From positions 1 through 64,000 of the forward strand of contig NZ_JACKTY010000046.1 in NCBI RefSeq assembly GCF_025822605.1: a stretch of DNA of 64,000 nucleotides. The letters run 5' to 3'. The notes beneath the pieces are model-generated. The model saw only the letters and a list, made by a program, of their open reading frames with translations, ran no database searches and was not told where the DNA came from. Source of the DNA: Mycolicibacterium komossense. Its GTDB lineage: Bacteria; Actinomycetota; Actinomycetes; Mycobacteriales; Mycobacteriaceae. Of the stretch, positions 52,168 through 61,761 are shown piece by piece; the stretch's first letter is position 1, and every line of letters begins with the position of its first letter. The position numbers were made by a program, and so were the translations under genes.

Positions 52168-53321
52168 TAGCCCTTGACTTCCCTCGGGAGGCCGAGCACC
52201 CGCTCGGCGATGATGTTGCGCTGGACCTCGTTGGAACCGCCGTAGATGGTGTCGGCGCGGGAGAACAGGAACAGGTGTTGCCACTCGTCAAACTCACCGC
52301 CGGAGGCCACCAGCCCAGCTTTACCTCTGATGTCCATGGCCAACTCGCCGAGGTCGCGATGCCAGTTCGCCCACAACAGTTTCGAAATGTTGTCCTGCCC
52401 GGGACGTTCCACGTCCATCGTGGCCAGCGCATAGGAGCGCATCGCCCGCAGCCCCATCCAGGATCTGGTGAGGCGTTCCCTGATCAGCGGATCATCGGCT
52501 GCGCCGTTGCCCTCGGCCACCTTGACCAAGCCGGAAAGCTCACGCGCATAACGGATCTGCTGGCCCAACGTGGACACGCCACGCTCGAAGGTCAACGTAC
52601 CCATCGCGACACGCCAACCGTCACCGGGCGCACCGACCACCAAATCGGCATCGGTACGGGCGTCGTCGAAAAAGACCTCGTTGAAATCCGCAGTCCCGGT
52701 CAGCTGGACGATCGGGCGAATCTCGACGCCGGGTTGATCCAGCGGCACCAGCAGATAGGACAGACCGGCGTGCCGCTTGGACCCCTTCTCGGTCCGGGCG
52801 ACCACGAAGCACCACTGCGACAGGTGTGCCATCGACGTCCATACCTTCTGGCCATTGATGAGCCACTGCTCACCCCCACCGTCGAGCACCGCCGTGGTGG
52901 AGACATTCGCGAGGTCACTCCCCGCTCCGGGTTCCGAATAGCCTTGGCACCACAGCTCGGTCACGTCAAGGATGTGTGGTAGGAACCGCTGCTGCTGCTC
53001 AGGGGTTCCGTAGGCGATCAGCGTCGGCCCGAGCAACTCCTCGCCGAAGTGGTTCACCTTGTCCGGGGCGTCGGCGAGGGCGTACTCCTCGTAGAAGGCC
53101 ACCCGGTGGGCAACCGATAGACCGCGACCGCCGTGCTCGACCGGCCAGCCCAGGCAGGTCAGGCCCGCCTTGGCGAGATGGCGGTTCCACGCCAGCCGTT
53201 CCTCGAACGCCTCATCCTCGCGGCCGGGGCCGCCAAGGCCCTTCAGTCCCGCGAATTCGCCGACAAGATTGTCGGCCAGCCACTCGCGGACCTCGGCCCG
53301 GAACTTCTGGACCTCTTCCAT
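52167..53321 (-). CDS. fadE30: acyl-CoA dehydrogenase FadE30
   Basis: 384 aa. ACAD motifs: CQGYSEPGAGSDLANVST, WTSMAHLSQWCFVVART, and YGGSNEVQRNIIAERVLGLPREVKG. FadE30 desaturates 5-OH-HIP-CoA early in C/D-ring catabolism. Divergent from fadD3 across a KstR2 box 17 bp upstream. Equivalent to Rv3560c. Confidence 0.92.
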   Translation of the reverse strand: MEEVQKFRAEVREWLADNLVGEFAGLKGLGGPGREDEAFEERLAWNRHLAKAGLTCLGWPVEHGGRGLSVAHRVAFYEEYALADAPDKVNHFGEELLGPTLIAYGTPEQQQRFLPHILDVTELWCQGYSEPGAGSDLANVSTTAVLDGGGEQWLINGQKVWTSMAHLSQWCFVVARTEKGSKRHAGLSYLLVPLDQPGVEIRPIVQLTGTADFNEVFFDDARTDADLVVGAPGDGWRVAMGTLTFERGVSTLGQQIRYARELSGLVKVAEGNGAADDPLIRERLTRSWMGLRAMRSYALATMDVERPGQDNISKLLWANWHRDLGELAMDIRGKAGLVASGGEFDEWQHLFLFSRADTIYGGSNEVQRNIIAERVLGLPREVKG

Positions 53322-53338
53322 AACCTGTAGGCTAACCT

Positions 53339-53352
53339 ACCAAGCACTTGCT
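53339..53352. promoter_or_regulatory. KstR2 box between fadE30 and fadD3
   Basis: ACCAAGCACTTGCT fits AnCAAGnnCTTGnT; it lies 17 bp from both the fadE30 and the fadD3 start, so it serves both directions. Confidence 0.9.
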
Positions 53353-53369
53353 TTGTTAGGGGACTATCG

Positions 53370-54917
53370 ATGACGAGCGGTCAGCAGACCACGCCCGCCG
53401 TGCTGGACCGCATCGCACGCGAGCTTCCCGATCACCATGCGCTGGTCACAGCCGAGAAAACCCTCACCTATGCCGGGTTGCGGGCCGAGGTCCGTCAGGC
53501 CGCGGCAGCGATGATCGACCTCGGTGTCGGCGTCGGCGACCGGGTTGCGATCTGGTCACCGAACACCTGGCACTGGGTGGTCGCCTGCCTCGCCACGCAT
53601 TACGCCGGCGCTGTGGTGGTCCCCCTCAACACCCGATACACCGCCAGCGAGGCCGGCGACATTCTCGCCCGCACCGAGGCGCCGTTGCTGATCGCGATGG
53701 GTGAGTTCCTCGGCGCCGACCGCGTCGCCGATCTGGACCGCGCGGCCTTGCCTGCGTTGCGCCATATCGTCCGGGTGCCGCTGGACAGCGATGACGGCAA
53801 CTGGGACGAGTTCGTGGCGCGCGGGGTCGACCTGGACGCCGCCGACGCCCGCGCGGCGGCTGTCGCTCCCGATGACGTCTCCGACATCCTCTTCACCTCC
53901 GGTACCACCGGGCGCAGCAAGGGCGTGCTGTGCGCACACCGTCAGTCGCTGTCGGCACCGGCGGCATGGGCCGCCTGCGGCGAGGTCACCAGCGCCGATC
54001 GCTATCTGTGCATCAACCCGTTCTTCCACAACTTCGGCTACAAGGCCGGCATCCTGGTCTGCCTGCAAACCGGCGCGACCTTGATCCCGATGCTGACCTT
54101 CGATCCCGAACGCGCCATGCGCGCAGTCCAGGACCATCGGGCCACCGTGCTGCCCGGACCGCCGACGATCTACCAGACACTGCTCGACCATCCGCGCCGC
54201 GGCGACTACGACCTGTCTTCGTTGAGGTTCGCGGTGACCGGAGCTGCCACCGTGCCCGTGGTGCTGATCGAACGGATGCAGTCCGAACTCGACATCGACA
54301 TCGTGCTCACCGCCTACGGGCTCACCGAGGCAAGTGGTTTCGGCACGATGTGCCGGTCCGACGACAACGCGGTCACCGTGGCCACCACCTGCGGGCGCCC
54401 GATCGCGGATTTCGAACTGCGCATCGATGGGGCAGCGACGAACGGTGAGGAGCCAAGCACCGGCGAGGTGCTGCTGCGCGGACCCAACGTGATGCTCGGC
54501 TACCTCGACGACCCGGCCGCCACGGAAGCGGCCATCGACAGCGAGGGATGGTTGCATACCGGCGACGTCGGCGGTGTGGACGCGGCGGGCAATCTGCGGA
54601 TCACCGACCGCCTCAAGGACATGTACATCTGCGGCGGCTTCAACGTCTATCCCGCCGAAATCGAGCAGGTGCTCGCCCGTCTCGACGGCGTCGCCGACGC
54701 CGCCGTCATCGGCGTGCCCGACGACCGTCTCGGTGAGGTCGGCCGGGCGTTCATCGTGCGTAGACCCGGCGCGGAACTCGACGAGCAGTCTGTGATCGCC
54801 TACACGCGTGAGCATCTGGCCAATTTCAAGGCACCACGATCGGTGCGGTTCGTCGAGGTGTTGCCTCGCAACCCCGGCGGCAAGGTCGTCAAACCACTGC
54901 TACGGGAAAGGGCCTGA
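53370..54917 (+). CDS. fadD3: HIP-CoA ligase FadD3
   Basis: 515 aa. Adenylate-forming ligase that activates HIP (the C/D-ring propanoate) with CoA, making the KstR2 inducer. ILFTSGTTGRSKGVLC (P-loop), TAYGLTEASGFG, WLHTGDVGGVD and the C-terminal catalytic Lys in NPGGKVVKPLL. First gene of fadD3-fadE31-fadE32-fadE33. Equivalent to Rv3561. Confidence 0.94.
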   Translation: MTSGQQTTPAVLDRIARELPDHHALVTAEKTLTYAGLRAEVRQAAAAMIDLGVGVGDRVAIWSPNTWHWVVACLATHYAGAVVVPLNTRYTASEAGDILARTEAPLLIAMGEFLGADRVADLDRAALPALRHIVRVPLDSDDGNWDEFVARGVDLDAADARAAAVAPDDVSDILFTSGTTGRSKGVLCAHRQSLSAPAAWAACGEVTSADRYLCINPFFHNFGYKAGILVCLQTGATLIPMLTFDPERAMRAVQDHRATVLPGPPTIYQTLLDHPRRGDYDLSSLRFAVTGAATVPVVLIERMQSELDIDIVLTAYGLTEASGFGTMCRSDDNAVTVATTCGRPIADFELRIDGAATNGEEPSTGEVLLRGPNVMLGYLDDPAATEAAIDSEGWLHTGDVGGVDAAGNLRITDRLKDMYICGGFNVYPAEIEQVLARLDGVADAAVIGVPDDRLGEVGRAFIVRRPGAELDEQSVIAYTREHLANFKAPRSVRFVEVLPRNPGGKVVKPLLRERA

Positions 54918-56056
54918 TGGACCTCGACTTTGGTGACTCTGCGGACGAATTCCGGACGGAAGTCCGCGATTTCCTGGCCGCGAACAAGGCGCACTTCCCG
55001 ACCGAGTCCTATGACACCGCCGAGGGTTTCGAACAGCACCGACGCTGGGACAAGGTGCTGTTCGACGCCGGACTGTCGGTGATCGCCTGGCCCAAGGAGT
55101 ACGGCGGCCGCGACGCGACCCTGCTGGAGTGGATCGTGTACGAGGAAGAGTACTTCCGTGCCGGCGCGCCCGGCCGGGCCAGCGCCAATGGCACCTCGAT
55201 GCTGGCCCCGACGCTGTTCTCGCACGGCACCAAGGAACAGCTCGACCGCGTGCTGCCGAAAATGGCCAGCGGAGAAGAGATCTGGGCGCAGGCATGGTCA
55301 GAGCCCGAGTCGGGTAGCGACCTGGCGTCGCTGCGCTCGACGGCAACGAAGACCGACGGCGGCTGGAAGCTGAACGGGCAGAAGATCTGGAGTTCGCGGG
55401 CACCGTTCGGCGACCGGGCGTTCGGTCTGTTCCGCTCCGACCCCGAGGCGCAACGCCACCACGGGCTGACCTACTTCATGTTCGACCTCAAAGCCGACGG
55501 CATCACGGTTCGGCCGATCGCCCAATTGGGTGGCGATACCGGGTTCGGTGAAATCTTCCTCGACGATGTATTCGTTCCCGACGACGACATCATCGGCGAG
55601 GCCAACGACGGCTGGCGCTCGGCGATGAGCACATCGAGCAACGAGCGCGGGATGTCACTGCGCAGCCCGGCCCGTTTCCTGGCACCGGCCGAGCGCCTGG
55701 TGCAGCTGTGGCAGGCAGAGAAAGATCCCGCCTTCATCGACCGCGTCGCGGACGCCTGGATCAAGGCGCAGGCCTACCGGTTGCACACCTTCGGCACCGT
55801 CACCCGGCTCGCCGCGGGCGGTGAGCTCGGAGCGGAATCGTCCATCACCAAAGTGTTCTGGTCCGACCTGGACGTCGCGTTACATCAGACCGCGCTGGAC
55901 CTGCGCGGCGCCGACGGCGAGCTGGCCGACTCGTGGACCGAAGGCTATCTGTTCGCCCTCGGTGGCCCGATCTATGCCGGTACCAACGAGATTCAAAGAA
56001 ACATCATCGCCGAGCGGCTTCTTGGCCTGCCACGGGAAGCGAAGGGGGCGAAGTGA
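54917..56056 (+). CDS. fadE31: acyl-CoA dehydrogenase FadE31
   Basis: 379 aa. Starts on the last base of the fadD3 stop (TGATG). ACAD motifs: AQAWSEPESGSDLASLRS, IWSSRAPFGDRAFGLFR, and AGTNEIQRNIIAERLLGLP. One of the paired ACAD subunits of the C/D-ring pathway, which form heteromers with smaller partners such as FadE32 or FadE33. Equivalent to Rv3562. Confidence 0.92.
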   Translation: MDLDFGDSADEFRTEVRDFLAANKAHFPTESYDTAEGFEQHRRWDKVLFDAGLSVIAWPKEYGGRDATLLEWIVYEEEYFRAGAPGRASANGTSMLAPTLFSHGTKEQLDRVLPKMASGEEIWAQAWSEPESGSDLASLRSTATKTDGGWKLNGQKIWSSRAPFGDRAFGLFRSDPEAQRHHGLTYFMFDLKADGITVRPIAQLGGDTGFGEIFLDDVFVPDDDIIGEANDGWRSAMSTSSNERGMSLRSPARFLAPAERLVQLWQAEKDPAFIDRVADAWIKAQAYRLHTFGTVTRLAAGGELGAESSITKVFWSDLDVALHQTALDLRGADGELADSWTEGYLFALGGPIYAGTNEIQRNIIAERLLGLPREAKGAK

Positions 56057-57009
56057 AATTCGATCTGGACGACCAGCAGCGCGACTTCGCCGCCAGCATC
56101 GATGCGGCCCTGGGCGCGGCCGACGTGCCCGCCGCAGTACGCGCCTGGTCCGACGGCAACACCGATCCCGGCCGCAAGATCTGGTCCACCCTCGCCGATC
56201 TCGGCGTCACCGCGCTGATGGTGCCCGAGGACTACGACGGCATCGGTGCTCACCCGACGGATCTGGTAGTGGCCTGCGAGCGCCTCGGGTATTGGGGCGT
56301 ACCGGGTCCCATCACTGAATCCGTAGCTGTTGCACCGATTCTGCTCACTGCAGATGAGCGCAGTGGAGAGCTCGTCTCCGGTGAACTCATTGCCACCGTC
56401 GCCGCACCTCCCCTGCAACCGCGCGCGGTCAACGCCGACTTCGCCGGTCTGATCCTGGCCACCGCCGACGGCCGGGCCAGTGCCGCGGCCGCGGCGGACA
56501 GCCATGCCTCGGTGGACCCGAGTCGTCGATTGTTCGACGTCACCGCAACTGGCGATCCGTGGGATGCCGATGTGGACCGGGCCGTCGAGTTCGGCGTGCT
56601 GGCAACGGCCGCTCAACTGGTGGGAGCGGGCCAGGCGCTGCTGGACAAGTCCGTCGAATATGCCAAGCAGCGAACACAATTCGGCCGGGTGATCGGTTCC
56701 TACCAGGCGATCAAACACAAGCTGGCCGACGTCCACATCGCCGTGGAGTTGGCCCGACCACTGGTGTACGGCGCGGCGCTCTCGCTGGGTTCCGGGTCGT
56801 CGGACACCGCCCGCGATGTCAGCGCCGCCAAAGTCGCGGCCGCCGAGGCCGGGTTACTGGCGGCCCGCTCCGGATTGCAGACCCACGGCGCCATCGGTTT
56901 CACCCAGGAGCACGACCTCTCGCTGCTGCTGTTGCGGGTGCAGGCGCTGCGCTCGGCCTGGGGCGATCCCACCACCCACCGCCGACGTGTACTGGAGGCA
57001 TTCACATGA
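56053..57009 (+). CDS. fadE32: acyl-CoA dehydrogenase FadE32
   Basis: 318 aa from GTG 56053 overlapping the fadE31 stop (GTGA). Shorter ACAD lacking part of the middle domain, typical of the beta-like partner in mycobacterial heteromeric ACADs. YAKQRTQFGRVIGSYQAIKHKLADVHI and THGAIGFTQEHDLSLLLLR are the C-terminal helical-domain signatures. Equivalent to Rv3563. Confidence 0.9.
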   Translation: MKFDLDDQQRDFAASIDAALGAADVPAAVRAWSDGNTDPGRKIWSTLADLGVTALMVPEDYDGIGAHPTDLVVACERLGYWGVPGPITESVAVAPILLTADERSGELVSGELIATVAAPPLQPRAVNADFAGLILATADGRASAAAAADSHASVDPSRRLFDVTATGDPWDADVDRAVEFGVLATAAQLVGAGQALLDKSVEYAKQRTQFGRVIGSYQAIKHKLADVHIAVELARPLVYGAALSLGSGSSDTARDVSAAKVAAAEAGLLAARSGLQTHGAIGFTQEHDLSLLLLRVQALRSAWGDPTTHRRRVLEAFT

Positions 57010-57968
57010 GCGAGGAACGCACGCTGCTGACTCAGACCGTCCGGGACCTGGTCGCCAAACATGCTGGGCCGGAGGCAGTTCGCGCTGCGATGGATTCCGC
57101 GCGCGGGTACGACGAAGCGCTGTGGACCATGCTGTGCGAACAGGTCGGGGTCGCCGCGCTCGTCGTACCGGAGGAACACGGCGGGGCCGGCGGCGAGCTG
57201 GCGGACGCGGCCGCGGTGATGGCCGAGCTGGGACGCAACCTGGTCCCGACGCCGCTGTTGGGTACCACCCTGGCCGAGCTGGCACTGCTGGCGTCAGAAG
57301 ACCCAGACGCTGATGCACTGGAACAGCTCGCTGCCGGCGCGGTGATCGGCGCCGTCGTCTTCGACCCCGACTATGTGCTCAACGGCGACACCGCCGAGAT
57401 CGTCGTCGCTGCCAACGACGGGGAACTGCAGCGCTGGACCAGTTTCGATACGGACGCCCTGTCGACGATGGACCCCACCCGGCGGCTGGCGAAGGTGCAG
57501 GCCACCGACACCGTCGCTCTCGGCACCGACCCCGGCCTGGCCGATATCGCGTTGCTGCTGCTGGCCGCCGAACAGATCGGCGCCGCCACCCGGGCCTTGG
57601 AACTGACAGTCGAATACACCAAGGAGCGGGTCCAGTTCGGTCGTCCGATCGGCAGCTTCCAGGCGCTCAAGCATCGGATGGCCGACCTGTATGTGAAGGT
57701 GCAGACCGCGGGGGCTGTCGTCGACGAAGCCATCGCCGACCCGTCCGCGACATCAGCCGCGCTGGCGCACGTGATGGCAACCGAGGCATTCCGCGATGTC
57801 GTCGGCGAGGCCATCCAGCTACACGGCGGTATCGCCATCACGGCAGAACACGATATCCAGCTGTACTTCAAACGGGCCCACGGTAGTTCGCATCTGCTGG
57901 TCACCCCGGCCGAGGCGCTCCGCACCTTGGAGACGGAAGTCTTCGCCAGCGCCGCGGCGCACACGTAA
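57006..57968 (+). CDS. fadE33: acyl-CoA dehydrogenase FadE33
   Basis: 320 aa from ATG 57006 overlapping the fadE32 stop (ATGA); the longer upstream reading lies in fadE32. Short ACAD subunit: YTKERVQFGRPIGSFQALKHRMADLYV and LHGGIAITAEHDIQLYFKRAHG. Similar in architecture to FadE32, suggesting a duplication. Equivalent to Rv3564. Confidence 0.9.
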   Translation: MSEERTLLTQTVRDLVAKHAGPEAVRAAMDSARGYDEALWTMLCEQVGVAALVVPEEHGGAGGELADAAAVMAELGRNLVPTPLLGTTLAELALLASEDPDADALEQLAAGAVIGAVVFDPDYVLNGDTAEIVVAANDGELQRWTSFDTDALSTMDPTRRLAKVQATDTVALGTDPGLADIALLLLAAEQIGAATRALELTVEYTKERVQFGRPIGSFQALKHRMADLYVKVQTAGAVVDEAIADPSATSAALAHVMATEAFRDVVGEAIQLHGGIAITAEHDIQLYFKRAHGSSHLLVTPAEALRTLETEVFASAAAHT

Positions 57969-57977
57969 CCTGACCAG

Positions 57978-59132
57978 GTGAAGACCGCGCTGCGGGCGGG
58001 TATCCCGCCGTTCTATGTGATGGATGTCTGGTTGGCCGCAGCCGAACGGCAGCGCAGCCACGGTGACCTGATCAACCTGTCGGCCGGCCAGCCCAGTACC
58101 GGGGCGCCCGAGGCGGTCCTGGCCGCGGCCACTGCCGCGCTCGCCGGCGGCCCGTTGGGCTATACCGTCGCCCTCGGCATCCCCGAACTGCGCGAGGCTA
58201 TCGCCGCGTCGTACTCCGCTCTGCACGGCCTGACCGTCGACCCGAACGATGTGGTGGTGACGACGGGATCGTCGGGTGGATTCCTGCTGACCTTCCTCGC
58301 GTGTTTCGACGTCGGTGACCGGGTTGCCGTGAGCAGCCCAGGTTATCCCTGCTACCGCAATATCCTGACCGCGCTGGGTTGTGAGGTCGTCGATATCGAG
58401 TGCGGGCCGGAAACCCGCTTCCAGCCGACCGCGCAGATGCTGGCCGGTCTCGAGTTGGACGGTGTGGTCGTCGCCAGCCCAGCCAACCCGACCGGCACCG
58501 TGATCCCGCCCGAGGAACTCGCCGCCATCGCGGCGTGGTGCGAGCAGACCGGTACCCGGCTGATCAGCGACGAGGTCTACCACGGCCTGGTGTATCCCGG
58601 CGCGCCGCAGACAAGTTGCGCGTGGACCACGTCCCGGGACGCCGTAGTGGTGAACAGCTTCTCGAAGTACTACGCGATGACCGGTTGGCGACTGGGCTGG
58701 CTGTTGGTGCCGAAGTCACTGCAGCGAGCGGTGGACCGGCTGACCGGGAACTTCACCATCTGCCCACCCGTGCTGTCGCAGGTGGCGGCCGTCGCCGCGT
58801 TCACTCCCGAGTCGATCGCCGAGGCAGACAGCAAGCTGGGGCATTACGGCGCCAACCGGGCACACCTGCTCGACGGGTTACGCCAAATCGGCATCGAGCG
58901 GCTGGCGCCGACAGACGGCGCGTTCTACGTGTACGCCGACGTCTCGGACTTCACCGACGACTCGATGTCCTTCTGCTCGAAACTGCTGGCCGACACCGGA
59001 GTTGCCATCGCACCCGGTATCGACTTCGACACCGTGCGGGGCGACTCATTTGTCCGGTTGTCCTTCGCCGGCCCGACGTCGGATATCGACGAGGCGGTGG
59101 CCCGTATCGGCGGGTGGATTTCCGCGGGTTAA
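57978..59132 (+). CDS. aspB: class I/II PLP-dependent aminotransferase
   Basis: 384 aa from GTG 57978, 9 bp after fadE33. Fold-type I aminotransferase: LINLSAGQPSTGAPEAVL, TTGSSGGFLLTF, SPANPTGTVIPPEE, and NSFSKYYAMTGWRLGW with the PLP lysine. Equivalent by position to Rv3565, annotated aspB; the amino-group substrate is not established and a role in cholesterol catabolism is unproven despite probable co-transcription. Confidence 0.87.
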   Translation: MKTALRAGIPPFYVMDVWLAAAERQRSHGDLINLSAGQPSTGAPEAVLAAATAALAGGPLGYTVALGIPELREAIAASYSALHGLTVDPNDVVVTTGSSGGFLLTFLACFDVGDRVAVSSPGYPCYRNILTALGCEVVDIECGPETRFQPTAQMLAGLELDGVVVASPANPTGTVIPPEELAAIAAWCEQTGTRLISDEVYHGLVYPGAPQTSCAWTTSRDAVVVNSFSKYYAMTGWRLGWLLVPKSLQRAVDRLTGNFTICPPVLSQVAAVAAFTPESIAEADSKLGHYGANRAHLLDGLRQIGIERLAPTDGAFYVYADVSDFTDDSMSFCSKLLADTGVAIAPGIDFDTVRGDSFVRLSFAGPTSDIDEAVARIGGWISAG

Positions 59133-59138
59133 GCGATT

Positions 59139-59179
59139 TCGGCGTGCCCGTAACCGCTGAGCGGTCGGATTCACGCCGA
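59139..59179. terminator. nested hairpin after the aminotransferase gene
   Basis: Outer stem TCGGCGTG / CACGCCGA (59139-59146, 59172-59179) enclosing an inner ACCGC-TGA-GCGGT hairpin (59153-59165). No T-run. Probably a structured transcript end for the fadD3 operon. Confidence 0.5.
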
Positions 59180-59234
59180 CATCACAAGCAGGCTGACTCA
59201 AAGTATTGCGAGGCGGCGGTCGGCCTGTTGCCAT

Positions 59235-60017
59235 GTGCCCATGCCTTTCTTCGACTCCGAGCACGGCTCCTTCTACTATCGGCACTGGGCGGCAGCGCAG
59301 CCCCGGGCGGCCATCATCTTCCTGCACGGCTTCGGTGAACACAGCGGCATGTATCACCGGCTGGGGTTCACCCTGAACGCCGCGGGTATCGACCTGTGGG
59401 CAGTCGACGAACTGGGGCACGGCCAGTCTCCCGGCTCCCGCGGCGATTTCGGGTCCACCGAAGTCAGCTCGCAGCTGGCAGAGGAGCTGACCAAGATCGC
59501 CGAACGGGAACAGCCCGGGCTGCCGCTGGTGTTGGCGGGGCATTCGTTCGGGGCGACGGCCGCCGCCTGGCGCCTGCTCGATCAGGCTGGTCGCTACCGC
59601 GCGGCAGTGATCTCGGCAGCACCGCTGTCCCCCAACCCCGCATTGAGGGACGAATCGCTGGAGCTGACCCCCGAATCACTGTCCGCCGACCCGTTCTACC
59701 TCGACGCGATCATCAACGACCCACTGGCGTTCACCGATGCCGAGACGGGCTGGGCACGTCTCGTCGAGGAACTGGACAACGCATTCTCCCGGTTCGCCAC
59801 GGACCTACCTGGCCTGACCACCCCGACTTTGGCGATCCACGGCACCGATGACCCGGTGATCCCGATCGACGGCGTGCGGGCCTGGGTCGCGAAGGTGGAC
59901 AACCTCGAGCTGACCGAGTTTCCCGGCGCCAGGCACGACCTGCTCAACGAGACCGTGCATCAACAGGTGGCCGCCCGGATCGTCGACTTCGTTTCCCAAC
60001 ACATCGCCGGCGGGTAA
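59235..60017 (+). CDS. alpha/beta hydrolase, monoacylglycerol lipase-like
   Basis: 260 aa (GTG 59235; an ATG two codons later at 59241 is equally possible). IIFLHGFGEHSGMYHRL (oxyanion HG), nucleophile elbow AGHSFGAT, HGTDDPVIP with the Asp, and FPGARHDLLNE with the His: the lysophospholipase/monoglyceride lipase pattern. Hydrolyses an acylglycerol or similar ester; the substrate is not known. Followed 10 bp later by a small secreted-protein gene. Confidence 0.85.
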   Translation: MPMPFFDSEHGSFYYRHWAAAQPRAAIIFLHGFGEHSGMYHRLGFTLNAAGIDLWAVDELGHGQSPGSRGDFGSTEVSSQLAEELTKIAEREQPGLPLVLAGHSFGATAAAWRLLDQAGRYRAAVISAAPLSPNPALRDESLELTPESLSADPFYLDAIINDPLAFTDAETGWARLVEELDNAFSRFATDLPGLTTPTLAIHGTDDPVIPIDGVRAWVAKVDNLELTEFPGARHDLLNETVHQQVAARIVDFVSQHIAGG

Positions 60018-60027
60018 GGTCCGGTGG

Positions 60028-60267
60028 GTGTCGATCACCGGGAAGCGTCTGCTGGCCGTCTGCGGGGTGGCCGCAGCGTCGTTGTGGCTGGCCGCCCCGG
60101 CCAGCGCGGACGACCAGATGCCGCCCTGCACACTGGGGATCATCTGCGCATTCGTCCCTGGCGCGCTTGACCTGGACCACGACGTCGACCTGACCAAGGA
60201 CCAGCCGCCGATGCCGAACCAGGATTCAGCACGCCCGGTGGATCCCTGTATCAATGGCTGTATCTGA
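60028..60267 (+). CDS. small secreted protein (Rv3566A-like)
   Basis: 79 aa from GTG 60028. A Sec signal (LLAVCGVAAASLWLAAPASA) leaves a mature peptide of about 50 residues, acidic and Pro/Asp-rich, with four cysteines (PPCTLGIICAF and PVDPCINGCI) that could form two disulfides. Position matches the small Rv3566A gene. Function unknown. Its stop is 3 bp from the hsaB stop. Confidence 0.7.
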   Translation: MSITGKRLLAVCGVAAASLWLAAPASADDQMPPCTLGIICAFVPGALDLDHDVDLTKDQPPMPNQDSARPVDPCINGCI

Positions 60268-60270
60268 GCG

Positions 60271-60840
60271 CTAGAGCCAGGTATCCGGTGTCGTCGCGGT
60301 AAGGAACGCCTCGAGGTCGTCGCGCCACTGGGCGGGCGAGTTCTTGTCGGGTTCGATACCGGTGTACTCACCGCGATAGAACAGCAGCGGACGCGGCTTG
60401 ACCTCCGGCACCTCGGACAACGACTGGACCGCGCCGAAGACGACGAAATGGTCGCCGCCGTCATGTACTGAGGCCACCGTGCATTCGATATGCGCCAGCG
60501 AGCCCTCGATGATCGGCGAGCCGAGTTTCTTCGACGGGCGCCAGTCGACGCCGCCGAACTTGTCGGGTTCCTTCGAGCCGAACCGCGCCGAGATGTGCTT
60601 CTGCTTCTCGGTCAGCACGTTCACGCAGAAATGGCCGCTGGCTTCGATGGCCTGCCACGACCGGGAAAGCTTTGTCGGGCAAAACAATACAAGCGGTGGG
60701 TCGAGCGACAGTGCAGCGAAGGACTGACAGGCGAACCCGACGGGCGCGCCGTCATACACGGTCGTGATGATGGTGATGCCGGTACAGAATTGACCGAGCA
60801 CATGCCGGAATGTGCGCGGGTCCAGGTCTGCGCCCGTCAC
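60271..60840 (-). CDS. hsaB: flavin reductase HsaB
   Basis: 189 aa. Flavin-reductase domain (FCTGITIITTVYDGAPVGFACQSF, SLDPPLVLFCPTKLS) that supplies reduced flavin to the monooxygenase HsaA. Last gene of hsaA-hsaD-hsaC-hsaB. The arylamine N-acetyltransferase gene (nat, Rv3566c) that follows hsaB in M. tuberculosis is missing here. Equivalent to Rv3567c. Confidence 0.93.
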   Translation of the reverse strand: MTGADLDPRTFRHVLGQFCTGITIITTVYDGAPVGFACQSFAALSLDPPLVLFCPTKLSRSWQAIEASGHFCVNVLTEKQKHISARFGSKEPDKFGGVDWRPSKKLGSPIIEGSLAHIECTVASVHDGGDHFVVFGAVQSLSEVPEVKPRPLLFYRGEYTGIEPDKNSPAQWRDDLEAFLTATTPDTWL

Positions 60841-60855
60841 TGATCGCTCACGCCG

Positions 60856-61758
60856 TCAACCGCGGAGACCGACCGTGAAGTCATGGCCCCACAGGCTGAC
60901 CGCGGTGCTTTCCCGGGCCACCCAGTCCTGGTCATCGACTTCCAGTCCTTCACAACCGAATTCGATATCGAATCCGCCCGGCGTCTTCATGTAGAACGAC
61001 AGCATCTTGTCGTTGACGTGCCGGCCCAGACTGGCCGACATCGGCACCTTGCGGCGCAGCGCGCGGTCCAGGCAGAGACCGACGTCGTCGCTGTTCTCGA
61101 CCTCGATCATCAGGTGCACGATCCCGCTCGGTGTCGGCATCGGCAGGAACGCCAGGCTGTGGTGGCGCGGGTTCACCCCGAAGAAACGCAGCCAGGCCGG
61201 AGCCCCATCGGCGGGACGGCCGACCATCTGCGGCGGCATCCGCATGGAGTCGCGAAGTATGAAGCCGAGGACATCCCGGTAGAAATGCAGAGCCTCGGCG
61301 TCGTCGCGGGTGGACAGCACTACGTGACCCAGGCCCTGTTCCTCGGTGACGAACTTATGACCGTACGGGCTGACCAGCCTGCGGTGTTCCAAAGCGACGC
61401 CGTGAAACACCTCCAGGGTATTACCCGACGGGTCCTGGAAGACGATCATCTCGTCGACGCGGCGGTCGGCGAGTTCAGCGGCGGTCGCCTCCTTATAGGG
61501 CGTTCCCTCGACGTCCAGCCGGTCGCGAATCTCCTGCAGCCCAGCGGCATTGGCGGTTTCCCAGCCGGATTCCATCAACCGGTCGTGCTCGCCGGGAACG
61601 ATCACCAGCCGGGCCGGGAATTCGTCCATCCGCAGATAGAGTGCCCCCTCTGTCGGCCCGGACCCCTCGACCATGCCGAGCACCTTCAGACCGTATTCAC
61701 GCCACGCGGCGATATCGGTGGCCTGAATGCGCAGATACCCCAGTGACCGAATGCTCAT
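60856..61758 (-). CDS. hsaC: extradiol dioxygenase HsaC
   Basis: 300 aa type I iron-dependent extradiol dioxygenase that cleaves the catecholic ring of 3,4-DHSA. The iron ligands sit exactly at the family positions: His145 (GLGHVVLS), His215 (GIVHLMIE) and Glu266 (GFDIEFG). Three bp after hsaD. Equivalent to Rv3568c. Confidence 0.95.
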   Translation of the reverse strand: MSIRSLGYLRIQATDIAAWREYGLKVLGMVEGSGPTEGALYLRMDEFPARLVIVPGEHDRLMESGWETANAAGLQEIRDRLDVEGTPYKEATAAELADRRVDEMIVFQDPSGNTLEVFHGVALEHRRLVSPYGHKFVTEEQGLGHVVLSTRDDAEALHFYRDVLGFILRDSMRMPPQMVGRPADGAPAWLRFFGVNPRHHSLAFLPMPTPSGIVHLMIEVENSDDVGLCLDRALRRKVPMSASLGRHVNDKMLSFYMKTPGGFDIEFGCEGLEVDDQDWVARESTAVSLWGHDFTVGLRG

Positions 61759-61761
61759 GAC

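Noticed and set aside
53556..54815. 419-aa antisense reading frame opposite fadD3
   Set aside because: High-GC shadow frame: the sense strand encodes an intact FadD3 with all ligase motifs, and the antisense translation has no recognisable family.
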